Assembly: GCA_023213395.1 (NCBI GenBank)
Contig: CM041465.1
Span: 3,100,001 to 3,164,000 of the forward strand
DNA length: 64,000 nt
Source of the DNA: Cycas panzhihuaensis
Lineage: Eukaryota > Cycadophyta
Direction of reading: 5' to 3'
Of the stretch, positions 33,273-44,007 are shown one piece after another. Both the position numbers and the translations under genes were made by a program. Position 1 is the stretch's first letter. Each line of letters starts with the position of its first letter. The notes below the pieces were generated by a model. The model made no database searches. It was not told the origin of the DNA and saw only the letters and a list, made by a program, of their open reading frames with translations.

Positions 33273-35964
33273 CTAAAAAATACGTCTATTTCTTTCTTTC
33301 CATATATTCCACAATAGCATGGGAAGGGATGTCAGGCACAGGGAGCATAGAGTCCTGTATTTGAAAGGGATTTCCCAATCCATAGTAAGATCTTTAACCA
33401 TTTTAGAAAGGGCCCAAGACACCCCAAAGTAGCTCCATAGCTTAGCCCACACATCCTTAGTATAGGTGCAATGCAAGAAAATATGGTCAAAAATCTCCTC
33501 ATCCTGAAGGCAGAGAATGTAGCTGCTCACCAGTAAGAAGCCCCTCTTCCTTAGATTGTCCAAGGTAAGAATCTTATTCTTAAGATAGAGCCACCAAAAG
33601 ATGGCTATCTTGGGAAGTAACCCCAATTTTAGATGCCCCCCAAAAGCTTATGTTTAGTGATACCTTTCTTAGCAATTAAGAATAGGTACTAGATTTAACC
33701 ATATAGGTTCCAAAGGGGGGCCCATGCCAAACTACAGCATCTTCTTTGGGAAATCTAGGAATGTATATACTATTTAACACATTCCTAATAATAGCGATTT
33801 GTTGCTTAGCTGCCAGATTATGGGGAACATCTTCAAAATATTTCCATTTCTTCTCACCCTCACGAATCTCCCAATAGTCTTTCACCTTTTTACCATAAAG
33901 GCTTTCAAAAATAGGTTTCAAGGGGGTAAGGGCATGCCTCTTATTTAATTACATATATCCATGCCAAGTGTCCTAAAAATCAATAAAGTTTCCATCCCCA
34001 AGGTTCCACTGGGCCCCCATCATTAACCTTTTTCTCACATGCTCTAAGCTCCTCCATATAGCAGAACATTGGATTCTTGGGGAATTATGCTTCAAATATT
34101 GATTATCCCTAAGGTATTTACGAGGAACGATCTTGCACTAGAGCCTCTCCTCCTTGATAGTAAGGCTCTAATACAATTTGGCAACGAGATCTCTATTGAA
34201 ACAAGCTATGTCCTTAACGTTCAAGCCTCTCACCCATTTGGGGAGACACACTTTCTCCCAATACACTAAATGGGTTCTCTCCCTATCCTCAGCCCCAAAC
34301 CATAAGAATCTTTTCTGAATAAACTTAAGGATGCTTTTAACCTTCATAAGACACCTAAACAAAGACATCTTGTATGTAGGGATACTCTGAAGGGAGGCAA
34401 TTAACAGTTGGAGTTTCCCTACCTGACTTAGTAAAATGCCTTTTCATCCAACTAACTTCTTTTAGACCCTACTGATAATAGGATTATAGAGGTCCTTCTC
34501 CATTTTGCCGATAAATAAGGGCATGACAAGGTACAAAGTAGGCAGTGACTTGGTGGGCATTTCCAGGATCCTACTGATAGCTCTTTTAGTCCTTTCCATG
34601 GTGTTTAAGAAAAAGATGTTACTCTTGTCTAGGTTTATTTTCTGGTTTGTTTCTATCTCAAATATTTCCAGTCGAGTTTTTATAGCTCTATCTTCCTTAA
34701 TCACTACCTTACCTAGTAGAATGTTATCATCCATGAAGTGATGATGAATAATATTATCAACACTTGATGTGGGCCTTAGGCCCATAATCTTCCTGGATAA
34801 CCTAGCTTCCTCCATGGACCTTCTAATGAGTTCTATCAGGATAATAAACAAATAAGGGGCCAAAGGATCCCCTTATCTTAGAACTCTATAGCCTGAGAAG
34901 AAGTGGAGGAAGTGCCATTTACGATCACTAAGAATCTAGGACTAGAGATGGAGCTCTTGATCTAAGTTCTTTAATAGTTCCCAAAGATAAATGCATTGAT
35001 TGATTCCAATAGACACCCCCACAAGACCCTATCATAGGCCTTAGATAGATCAATCTTGAAAATCATCCTAGGATCCTTCCTTTGGTGCATCAAATAGATC
35101 ATTTCATGCAACACAATGATACCATCCAAAAATTGTCTACCCTTCACAAACCCATCCAAGTTTAGACCTATAATCGAGGGGAGAAATTCTTCCAGCCTAT
35201 TTGCCATGATCTTGGCTAGAATTTTATGTTTTATATTGCATAGACTAATAGGTATGTAGTCTTCAATTCTCTTAGCGTTACCTTTCTTTAGAATTAAGAC
35301 CAGGAATATAGCTTTCCATTCACCATGGATCCTGCCATTCTTAAAGAATTCCTTAATGGCTTCAGAAAGGTCATCCTTTATGATATCCCAATATTTTTGA
35401 TAGAAGCCCAAGTGGAAGCCATCAGGGGCAGGGGCTTCCTCCCTCTTCATATCGAAGACAACTTTCATCACCTTATCCTATGTGAAAGGGGCCTCCAAAA
35501 TGCTATTCATGGCTCTGTCCACCTTATTTCGAATCAAAGCAAGGACCTCCCTTCTGGTTGTCTCATCAACACATCTTAGTTCCTTATATAACTTTAAAAA
35601 GTACTCCACTACTGCATCCTTAATATTCTCTTGATTTGAAATCTCCTCCTCGTGCTTATTTATCAAAGATTTAATGTGATTGTTAGCTCTGTGTTTTACT
35701 ATTGTCATGTGGAAAAGTTTTGTATTTCTATCCCCCTCAGCGAGTCACAAGGCTCTAGACTTCTGTTTCCAAATATTTCCTCCTTTATCAACACTCCTTC
35801 TAGTTCGAATAAGAGTCTCCTTTCATCTTGATCTAAAGGGAGGGACCTCCCTTGCTCTTGTATTTGCTCCTTAAGGGCATTTAACTCCTCTAAGATCTGT
35901 TCCTTTTTAACAAAGATGTCCCCATGGGAATTTTTATTCTAGACTTTGATTTGGTATTCCATCC
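33273..35964 (-). pseudogene. LINE ORF2: reverse transcriptase and zinc-binding region
   Basis: From 35964 downward: a linker (HIKSLINKHEEEI), then reverse transcriptase with EEAPAPDGFHLGFYQKYW (about 35420), PISLCNIKHKILAKIMANRL, FVKGRQFLDGI, MIFKIDLSKAYDRV (about 35050) and the catalytic box HHFMDDNILLG near 34735. The family usually has FADD; here it is FMDD with both Asp kept. The zinc-binding end is IFWWLYLKNKILTLDNLRKRG, then C...DHIFLHC...W (33590-33470). Several stops and one frameshift near 34870-34970 interrupt it. It would copy LINE RNA at a nicked target. Confidence 0.9.
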
Positions 35965-36390
35965 TGTTAGGATTATTAATGTTACTTTTTATTTAAGTCA
36001 CATGTGTAAATTTATATTTAAATGATTCTAATATTTTAAGTTTAGAGTTTATTTCATTATTATGTGAAAGGTCGTTGAAATGCATAACTGCCCATTTCAA
36101 CAAACCTTTCTTATTATTAATATCTTCTCCTAGATTCAAGGAGGTGGTTCATGGAATCTAGGAGGTTGTCTAAAGCCTATTTCAAAGGCTAGATTGTCAT
36201 ACATAGGTGGTATTGTCTATGGTCCTTTGTATAGCCTGTTCTTTAATAAAATCTTAGAATTTAGGAGGTGGTTTTCTTCCCCAAAAGGGGTTTTCCACCT
36301 GTCACATCTTGTGTACTTGTATAATATCTGATATTACCTATGTATTTATCTATTTGATCCTATGATATTATGCATGTACCAATTCTAAGA
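35965..36390 (+). repeat. Copia B 5' LTR
   Basis: Starts TGTTAGGATTATTAATG. The end aattctaaga corresponds to aattctcaca in the 3' LTR. The subfamily differs from the A/O LTR but shares the central ttcaaggag(a/g)tggtt and ttttccacctgtca blocks. Confidence 0.92.
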
Positions 36391-36406
36391 TGGTATCAGA
36401 GCCAAG
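36391..36406 (+). other. Primer-binding site of copia B
   Basis: tggtatcagagccaag directly after the LTR, the standard initiator tRNA-Met complement. Confidence 0.93.
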
Positions 36407-36599
36407 GAAATTCAACTCACCCTTGCAACGATACACCTCCATGTCATATTTGCCTTCCCAAAGAAGCATTCCAAGCTATATATTCACCTACTTTCTATGT
36501 GTTTTGTCAATTAATATTTAAATTTTATATTATCAAGAGGGAAATATTATATAGACTTGTGTTCCCTCATCTCCATGGAAGCCAAGATTATCACCCTCG

Positions 36600-37300
36600 T
36601 CAAGAATGGATGATCCATACTCTGTTATGCACATTGTTTTTTACTTTACCATTATGAGCACTGCTACTTGGATGTAATCTACTCTTAGCTAACAATGCTT
36701 CTAGGTGTGAAACATGCATGGCATTATATGCCTTGCAGTTTAGAATTTTGTTTAAATCTTTTTGGAATTGGATTGAGGGTATAATAAGTGCTAGGGAATT
36801 GATATTGTGAATGTCTTTTTGTAAATCCTCCAAAACCTGTGACTTCATAATATCTCCATGTTCCGCAACAATCAAATTAACCTTATTGAGTACAGCCACA
36901 ATCGGTCAATCCATCACTTCCACTGATGATTATAGGAGAAATTAAAGGTCATGAAAGTGATTAGATGGAGAGAAAACACTGATCTGGGAAGTTAACGCAC
37001 AATTTTTTAAGCATAGAGGGCGGTGTAACAGTCCACTGATTTAGGATGGAGGAGATGCCCCAACGTTGTGCCTAAATGTGACTCCACAAATGCTATCTAT
37101 AGAGGAGGAAATGCTTCTGGAAGTGTACCTGACTCATGTGGCTCAACAAGCTGTGAATGGAGATTTTTGGCATCTACAACAGTGATGTTGCAGTCGAGAC
37201 GAACAGAAGATTCGAGTTGATCATCCACCAAGAGAGCAGATACCACCAGACCAGGATTAGCAATACCTATATCTCCACATGATACCACTTCAATCAATGA
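36600..37300 (-). pseudogene. COBW-like: Captured CobW-type GTPase, central and C-terminal parts (antisense)
   Basis: Two minus-strand blocks belong to a plant CobW/P47K GTPase, a metal-chaperone family. The first (about 37290-37097) reads GIANPGLVVSALLVDDQLES, then SVRLD, ITVVDAKNLHSQL and PEAF. The second (36907-36640) reads VAVLNKVNLI (the NKxD guanine-recognition site, here NKVN), EDLQKDIHNINSLA, ILNCKAYNAMHVSHLEALL. The 190 bp between them (36908-37096) is unrelated or intronic. It lies in the leader of copia B. The N-terminal part of the same protein is next to it on the opposite strand. It is not functional. Confidence 0.85.
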
Positions 37301-37525
37301 AGTGAATGGATATGAAGATGCAAAGCCTATCGGGGTTACAATAATCACCATTATTTGGGCACTGGCAAATTCACTCTGTTGAATTACATATTAAAAATAG
37401 AGCAGGGTAAGAAGATTATAGTGATATTAAATGAATTCAGGGAAGGGGTTAGTGTGAAGAGAGTGATGATAAATGAGAGAGATTCAAGGAGCACTGGTTG
37501 AAGAATGGGATGAACTATAGCAATG
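37301..37525 (+). pseudogene. COBW-like: Captured CobW-type GTPase, N-terminal P-loop part (sense)
   Basis: On the plus strand PIGVTIIT is followed, after a frame change, by YLGTGKFTLLNYIL (the P-loop GxxGxGK[ST], with Phe for the usual Ser/Thr after Lys), then IVILNEF and RVMIN. After one more frame change comes ALVEEWDEL. These match the first 90 or so residues of the family whose later part lies at 36600-37300 in the opposite orientation. The inversion point is near 37290-37312. Confidence 0.82.
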
Positions 37526-38627
37526 AAGGATGCCATCACCGCTGTGATGCCTCCATCCTCGTTAGGAACTCGAATGACCTGCAAAAGAAAAAATGTCGCC
37601 GCCACAAGTTTACTAGGTAGGGTTTTAACCTTACCTCCCCCTCGTACCCCATTTGATCTTTGAATTTTATTTTGTTTTATAAAATTAACAAACTTATTGG
37701 GTTTGCTCGAGTTTTTTCCTTTTTTTTATTATTTACTCATATATATATATATATATTGTTAAATATAACCTTAGTTTAATAACCTTTGATTTTAACCTTA
37801 ATAATTCCCCCCCTTACACTTTATTATAAAAATTAATTTCCCCTTTATAATGTTTATTTAATAAAATAAAATAAACACTTTCCCTACACTTTATATAATT
37901 TTCTCTATTATGTTGAGTATATAAACAAACCCTTTGTTATTACAAACACTCTTTAGACCCCTCCCTTATAACATTCAGTTTACAAATCATTCCTTTTTCT
38001 ATTTAATTTCATACTTGTTAATCTCTCCCTAATATTTCATTAAACCTTTCTTTTAATATTTAGTCTTTTATCCCTCCTACACTATGATAGATATACAAAT
38101 AAAACTTCCCCCCTTCACTTCTTTTAAAATTAATCCTCTCTTTAAATATAAGTTTTTTATAACCTTTTATAAATAGTATATATATATAGACATTTATAAA
38201 TATATACTTTTTTTAGGCAAAGTAAATATACCTCTACTTGATTATTTTTCAAATTAAATTTTATGCCTTCAATATCATTTTCATTTTATGACACTAAAAT
38301 AAATCAATTATAAAGTAAAATACTCATTAGTTGTTTTAAATTTTAACAAAAGTAAAACAATAATAAAGAAATTTAAAGAAAATACTTAATTTGTAAGGAG
38401 GACTATTTATTTTTTTTAAAGTTAAGGGGGATTATTTGTAAGAAGGACTATTTATTTGGGAACATGTAATTCTTTTTAAAGGGAAAAGTATTTATTTATC
38501 TTACTATATTTTTCAGTCTTTAACCATGACTATAAAATGTTAATCTGATGTTTGGTAACCTTACTTAGTGATTATTTTTTTACCTACTCTTATATCTTTC
38601 AATCTTTAAACAAACTCAATTTTCAAT
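37526..38627 (+). other. Copia B leader before gag
   Basis: Contains aggtagggttt at 37615-37625, shared with copia O, then C-rich and AT-rich leader with a TA run near 37740. Two near-copies of aagaaggactatttattt lie near 38395 and 38440. No coding sequence is recognised. Confidence 0.6.
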
Positions 38628-39600
38628 ATGGCTTTAATACTAGGGACAACCACCTGCGTTCCAATTCCAATATTAACCAGCTCAAACTATGCCGACTAGA
38701 GGAATCACATATCCCATCAACTTAAATAGTAAAAGATATAGCGATATGTAACAGGTGAATTTAAAAAACTAAAAGATGAAACTATAGAAAGTTATATGGT
38801 ATATCTGATGAACTCAGATTCAACCTTAGGCACCATATTGAACTCACTTTCACTAGAAATCAGTCAGGAGTTTTCTGAAACAAACGACCTATCCATTGTC
38901 TGGAAAACTCTACAAGAAAAATATGATAAGGTCGATACACATCAACTAACTATCTTAGAACAACAACTGTATGACCTTAATTATGATGATTTTTCTAAGG
39001 TTGAGGATTTTTTATGCAAAATTTAACTAATTAATAAAAATCTAGGTAACTATATTAAAACCAAAACTAAAGAAGGTAATACCAAAAAAATAATCACTGA
39101 TACTAAAGATGACGATATGCTCGTTCATCTTACAATAAATAAATTACCAAAATATTTTAATTTTTTCAAAACATCCAGATAACAAGCTGGAAATCCTCCT
39201 ATAACATTTAATCAGTTGATAAATCTACTAATAGAACATCTAACAATGTTAATTCAGATAGGCATATTAAAAGATCTTTCCCAGGATTTGTTTTCCAAGA
39301 CTAAGCCACAAAATAAAAATAAACATCAGAACAATTTTAACAGTAATCCAAAATTTTAGAAACCTTGTAGAGGTTCACCACCTAACTCTCAAAATAATAT
39401 TAAGTATTATGGTCCATCTAAACATTAGAATACTCTTAATCAGTCATTTCCTAATTGAAACAATATAAATCCTTCTCAGAACACTAGTTGTGCCTATTGA
39501 CATAAAAGAGGCCACACTATTGATGTTTGTAGAAGTAGAATAGCTTTGGAAGCATGGAAAGCTTCTAAGGGATTGCAAAATTGACCTCAATCCCAACCAC
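38628..39600 (+). pseudogene. Copia B gag
   Basis: ATG at 38628 gives MALILGTTTC, then SSNYADWRNHI and the open run 38796-39026 with MVYLMNSDSTLGTILNSL and KVDTHQLTILEQQLYDL. Later blocks are NKLPKYF, GNPPITFNQLINLL and the zinc knuckle CAY-HKRGHTIDVCR near 39490, where TGA replaces the second cysteine. Stops are scattered along it. It is the best guide to the family gag in this window. Confidence 0.9.
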
Positions 39601-39659
39601 AAAATTGATAACAAAATCACAATCGTTCTCTAATGGCAACAACTTCTGCATTTATTGCT

Positions 39660-41010
39660 CCAACTAATCAACCACCATAATGAATCCTTGACTCTGGTGC
39701 ATCCCATCATATCAATATAAAACTAACTCTGAAGAAGAGATTTCTTTTGGAAGTGGAACCAAACTTAAAGTAAAAGGATCAGGTGACGTTACTTTAAAAG
39801 ATAGTTCAATAACAGACGTCTTCTACGTACTAGGTTTATTACCAAACCTACTCTAAGTTTATCAAATTTGTCAGAAAGACCTTGTCATTAAATTCTAGAA
39901 AGATAAATTTATCATTAAAGAGACATTAAACAAATTTAAACATATTACCTTAGGGCCTGCTAATCATAACACATGTCTCTATAGTTTAACAAGTTTCTAA
40001 AATAATAAAACAAAACCCTTCAGTACCTTCATCGCTAAATCTGACTCAGTTAGTAAACTTTGGCATGCACAATTTGGCCATATAAGTTATGGCAAACTTT
40101 ACTATTTAAAAAGACATGACATGGTTCATGGTCTTCCACCCTTAAATACTGCTTATGGTGTCTGCGAAGCCTGTGTAACAGGTAAGCAACATATGGACCC
40201 TTTTCCATATAAAACCTAATTCAAAGTAAAAGTTCTACTTGAACTTGTTCACTCTGACATATGTGGACCATTTCATGTAGCATCATACTCTGGCTCTCAT
40301 TATTTTGTTATATTTATTGATGATTTCTCTAGAAAATGTTGGGTTTACATACTCAAAACATGAAGTCAAGTGTTTGACATTTTTATTGAATTCAAAACGC
40401 TTGTTAAAAATCAATCAAACTCAAAAATCAAAATTTTTAGATCTGATAATGCTAAGGAATACTTAAGTAGCAAATTTATTTCCTTTTGTAAAATGTACAG
40501 AATTCAGTTTTAGCATTCTGTTGCATACACTCCTCAATAAAACGGTGTTGTTGAATGCAAGAACTGCACTCTTGTTGAGATAACTCGTTGCATGTTACAT
40601 GCAAAGAACCTTGACCTAAAGTTGTGGGCAGAAGCGATTAACTGCTCCAACTATCTTCTAAATCATTTACCTAGTAAATGCTCACAAAATGTTACTCCCG
40701 AACAAAAATAATTTGGAAGAAAACCCTTAGTCAATCATTTATGAATCTTTGGAAGTATTGCGTGGGGACATATTCCCAAAGAAAAATGTAAGAAATTAGA
40801 TCTTAAGAGTTAAAAATACATCTTTGTTGGATACAACAAAGAAAGTAAAGCTTATAAAATTTTGGATCCAGTGATGCATCAAATTTTAGTTTTACATGAT
40901 GTCATATTTAATGAAGAAGGATCTTCTTCAACCACTACTTATGTAGAGCTTCTAGTTGAAAATCTATTAACCAACACCTATTTGGTTTACCCCTCTGACA
41001 AACAAGCTGA
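39660..41010 (+). pseudogene. Copia B protease and integrase
   Basis: Protease active site ILDSGASHHI is at 39684; a frameshift follows. GAG-pre-integrase is SKLWHAQFGHISYGKLYYL near 40050. The integrase zinc part is CEACVTGKQH, and the core has [11 protein letters not shown] (first Asp, about 40250), IFRSDNAKEYL (second Asp) and Q-NGVVECKN (Glu region, with TAA in place of the usual Gln codon). The tail is KYIFVGYNKESKAYKI near 40820. Integrase would insert the element DNA. Numerous stops make it inactive. Confidence 0.9.
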
Positions 41011-41039
41011 CCCTTAAATCATAGAATCCTTATCTACTT

Positions 41040-42770
41040 AAGTCCAAAATTGGACTCTACCTGAACCTACTAAAATAGACTCTTCTTCTCAATCTAGCTC
41101 CTTAAATCAACTTGTACCTATAGAAATAGGTACCAACAAACAGCCTGTCTGGGCAAAGAAAATGCTTGCTAATGCTGGATCTGATGTTGGTAATCCTTTA
41201 TATACCAAGCAAACACATGCCCAAAAATTACATGCTAACTATGCCTTAATGGCTAAAATAATAGATAATAATGATCCTAAAACCTTTAAACAAGCTAGCA
41301 ATAATCCTGTATGGCAGGAAGCTATGCAAGCTGAATTTGATGCTTTAATCAAGAATTCAACTTGGGATCTCGTACCACTCCTACCAGGAAAAAATGTAGT
41401 TGACTGTAAATGGGTTTATAGAATAAAATACAACTTAATAGTTACAGTTGAAAAATATAAAGCTCACCTAGTTGCAAAAGGATTTTCTCAAATTGATGGC
41501 ATTGATTATAACGAAACCTTTGCCCATGTTGCAAAGATGAATACGATTAAAACAATTATTACTCTAGCAGCCAAATTTGGTTGGAAAATCTATCAAATGA
41601 ATGTAAAGAGTGCATTTCTGAATGGTGATCTCAAAGAAGAGATCTACATGTCTCAACCACCTAGCTTTATTGATAATCTTAATTTAGTTTGTAAACTAAA
41701 GAAATCTATTTATGGATTAAAACAAGCTCCTAAACCTTGGTACACTAAAGTTGATGATTATCTCATTCAAATTGGATACACTAGATATATTAGTGATCTA
41801 AATCTTTATTTCAAACATGAAAATGATAATATTACCCTTTTAATCTTGTATGTTGATGATATCATCATCGTTGGATCATCAACAAATAACATTTATCACT
41901 TAAAAACTACTTTAATGAACAAATTCAAAATGACTGATTTAGGTCTCCTACATTATTTTCTTGGATTATAAATTTATCAAAATAATTCAAAAATAACTAT
42001 ATCACAACCTAAATATATTTTAGACTTAATTAAATAGTTTAATATAGAAAATGCTAAACTCATCTCTAATCTGTTATAATCAGGAGTAAAATTATCTACT
42101 GATTGTTCAACAACTTTATGTAATCTTACATTATATAAATAACTAATTGGTAGTCTTATTTATTTAACTCATACCCGCCCTAATATATCTTATGTTGTCA
42201 CTTTATGTTCATATTATATGCAACAACCACATGAATCACATTAGAAAGATGCTAAACGTATATTACGATATCTTCAGAACACTATTTTTTATGGACCAAC
42301 TTATAATTTTTGCAGTAAACCTTTAACTTTAACAGGATATACTGATTCAGATTAAGTAGGTGATACAAATGATCGAAAATCTACATTAGGTTATGTATTT
42401 TTTATAGATTCTTAATCTATTACTTGGTCTAGTAAGAGAATGCATACACTAGCTCTATCAATAACTGAAGCTGAATATCGCGCACTTGTTGAAGCCAGCA
42501 AAGAAGCACTTTGGCTCAAATCTCTTCTAAATGAAATTGGTCTATCTTCTAACTCTTCCATTGGACTTAAAGTTGATAATCAAGGTGCCATTGCTATTGC
42601 TACAAATCCAGTAGCATATTCTAGAACTAAACATATATAATTACATCAACATTTTATTCGTAATCTTGTTACTGATAACATTGTTCATTTGTCTTATTAT
42701 CCTATAGATCTACAAGTTGCTGACATACTCACAAAGTCTTTAACTAAAGTCAAGTTTCTAAACCTGTGAG
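41040..42770 (+). pseudogene. Copia B reverse transcriptase and RNase H
   Basis: The longest open pol stretch in the window (41162-41971, 269 codons). It includes SNNPVWQEAMQAEFDAL, DCKWVYRIKYN, AHLVAKGFSQIDGIDYNETF, KSAFLNGDLKEEIYM and the catalytic LYVDDIIIVGSS near 41850. After a TAA at 41969 the frame goes on to RNase H: TGYTDSD near 42335, ITEAEYRALVEASKEALW and VDNQGAIAIATNPVAYSRTKH (42440-42640), then VADILTKSL. The polypurine tract aaaggggga precedes the 3' LTR. Confidence 0.93.
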
Positions 42771-42846
42771 ATTTGTTGAAAATAAAAGAAGTCTCCATCA
42801 AAGGGGGATCAATGTGATGAAGATCTTCTTTATAAAAGTTAACATT

Positions 42847-43280
42847 AAAGGGGGATGTTAGGATTATTAATTACTTTTAATTTAAGTCACATGTGTAAAT
42901 TTATATTTAAGTGATTCTAATGTTTTAAGTTTAGAGTTTATTTAATTGTTATGTGAAAGGTCATTGAAATACGTAATTGCCCATTTCAACGAGCCTTTCT
43001 TGTTATTAATATCTTCTCCTAGATTTAAGGAGGTGGTTCCTAGAATCTAGGAGGTTGTCTAAAGCCAGTTTCAAATGTTGGTTTGTCATACATAGGTGGT
43101 ATTGTATATGGTCCTTTGTATAGCCCATTCTTTAATAAAATCTTAGAATTTAGGAGATGGTTTTTCTTCCCTAGAAGGGGTTTTCCACTTGTCACATCTT
43201 GTGTACTTGTGCAATATCTGATGTTACCTGTGTATTTATCTATTTGATCCTATAATATTGTGCATGTACCAATTCTCACA
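42847..43280 (+). repeat. Copia B polypurine tract and 3' LTR
   Basis: Purine tract aaaggggga at 42847-42855, then LTR 42856-43280, ending aattctcaca and followed by catcc. Confidence 0.93.
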
Positions 43281-44007
43281 CATCCAATTTAATTTCTTAG
43301 AAAATCTCCACATCACACACCCAGTCATAGGGGTCTTCCATCATTATGTAAGCAAATCATAGAAGCTCAAGTCCCTAGTCCATATAAGCTCAAAGCTGAA
43401 AGGGGCACTCAAACAACCTTTATTTTCATCAAATCCTAGCAATAGTGTGGCATGATCTGAAATTGTCTTTGGTAGGGATTCTAAGCTAATGTTACTATGC
43501 TGACTAGCCCAAGCATAGTTAATAATAACCCTATCTAATCTAACCTAGATATGATGAGATCCCAATATTCTATTGAACTAGGTAAACTTGTGATCTCTCA
43601 GGGGGGCATCCATCAACCTACCCTTCTGTCCCAGGCCATCCATACTTCTTATCTAATCAATTTGACCCCCTTTCTTCTCATTAGGTGATAGGGCTATATT
43701 AAAATCGCCAACAATCACCTAGGGGCATGTCCAGTCCTTATGGGCATCCAGAAGCCTAGTCCATAAATGCTTCCTCCCTTCATGTGTTAAGGGAGCATAC
43801 ACATTAGTCACCAGCCATTTATGGTTAGAGTTTTTACTTGTCAACCAGTTAGATATGAAGTGATCCTCATTGAGGTAGACCTCACCTGCCCAGTCTTTGG
43901 GGTTCCACATGGTGGCTAAAATCATACCTTTAAGGGGGGTAACTATATTTGGATAGGATGAAACCAAACAATAAAAGGTTCCAAGGCTAAGGATCATATG
44001 GGGTAAG
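43281..44007 (-). pseudogene. LINE ORF2 endonuclease, main part
   Basis: The minus strand reads KGMILATMWNPKDW, then HKWLVTNVYAPLTHEGRKHLW, VIVGDFNIAL (about 43710), RLMDAPLRDHKFTW and SDHATLLL near 43460. These are the conserved blocks of the L1 apurinic-type endonuclease, including the GDFN and SDH sites, which nicks target DNA. It joins through copia B to the reverse transcriptase at 35964, and through gypsy F to its start at 47728. Confidence 0.88.

Larger units (their letters stand above)
35965..43280 (+). mobile_element. Copia B, full-length, same family as O
   Basis: 7316 bp with LTRs 35965-36390 and 42856-43280 and a perfect target duplication catcc (35960-35964 and 43281-43285). It keeps all parts in order: primer-binding site, leader with captured gene, gag, protease, integrase, reverse transcriptase, RNase H and polypurine tract. 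The LTRs differ at roughly one base in ten by eye. It splits the LINE ORF2 between endonuclease and reverse transcriptase. Confidence 0.94.

Noticed and set aside
34505-34741. Plus-strand ORF opposite the LINE reverse transcriptase
   Set aside because: It is the antisense shadow of a clearly conserved RT frame.
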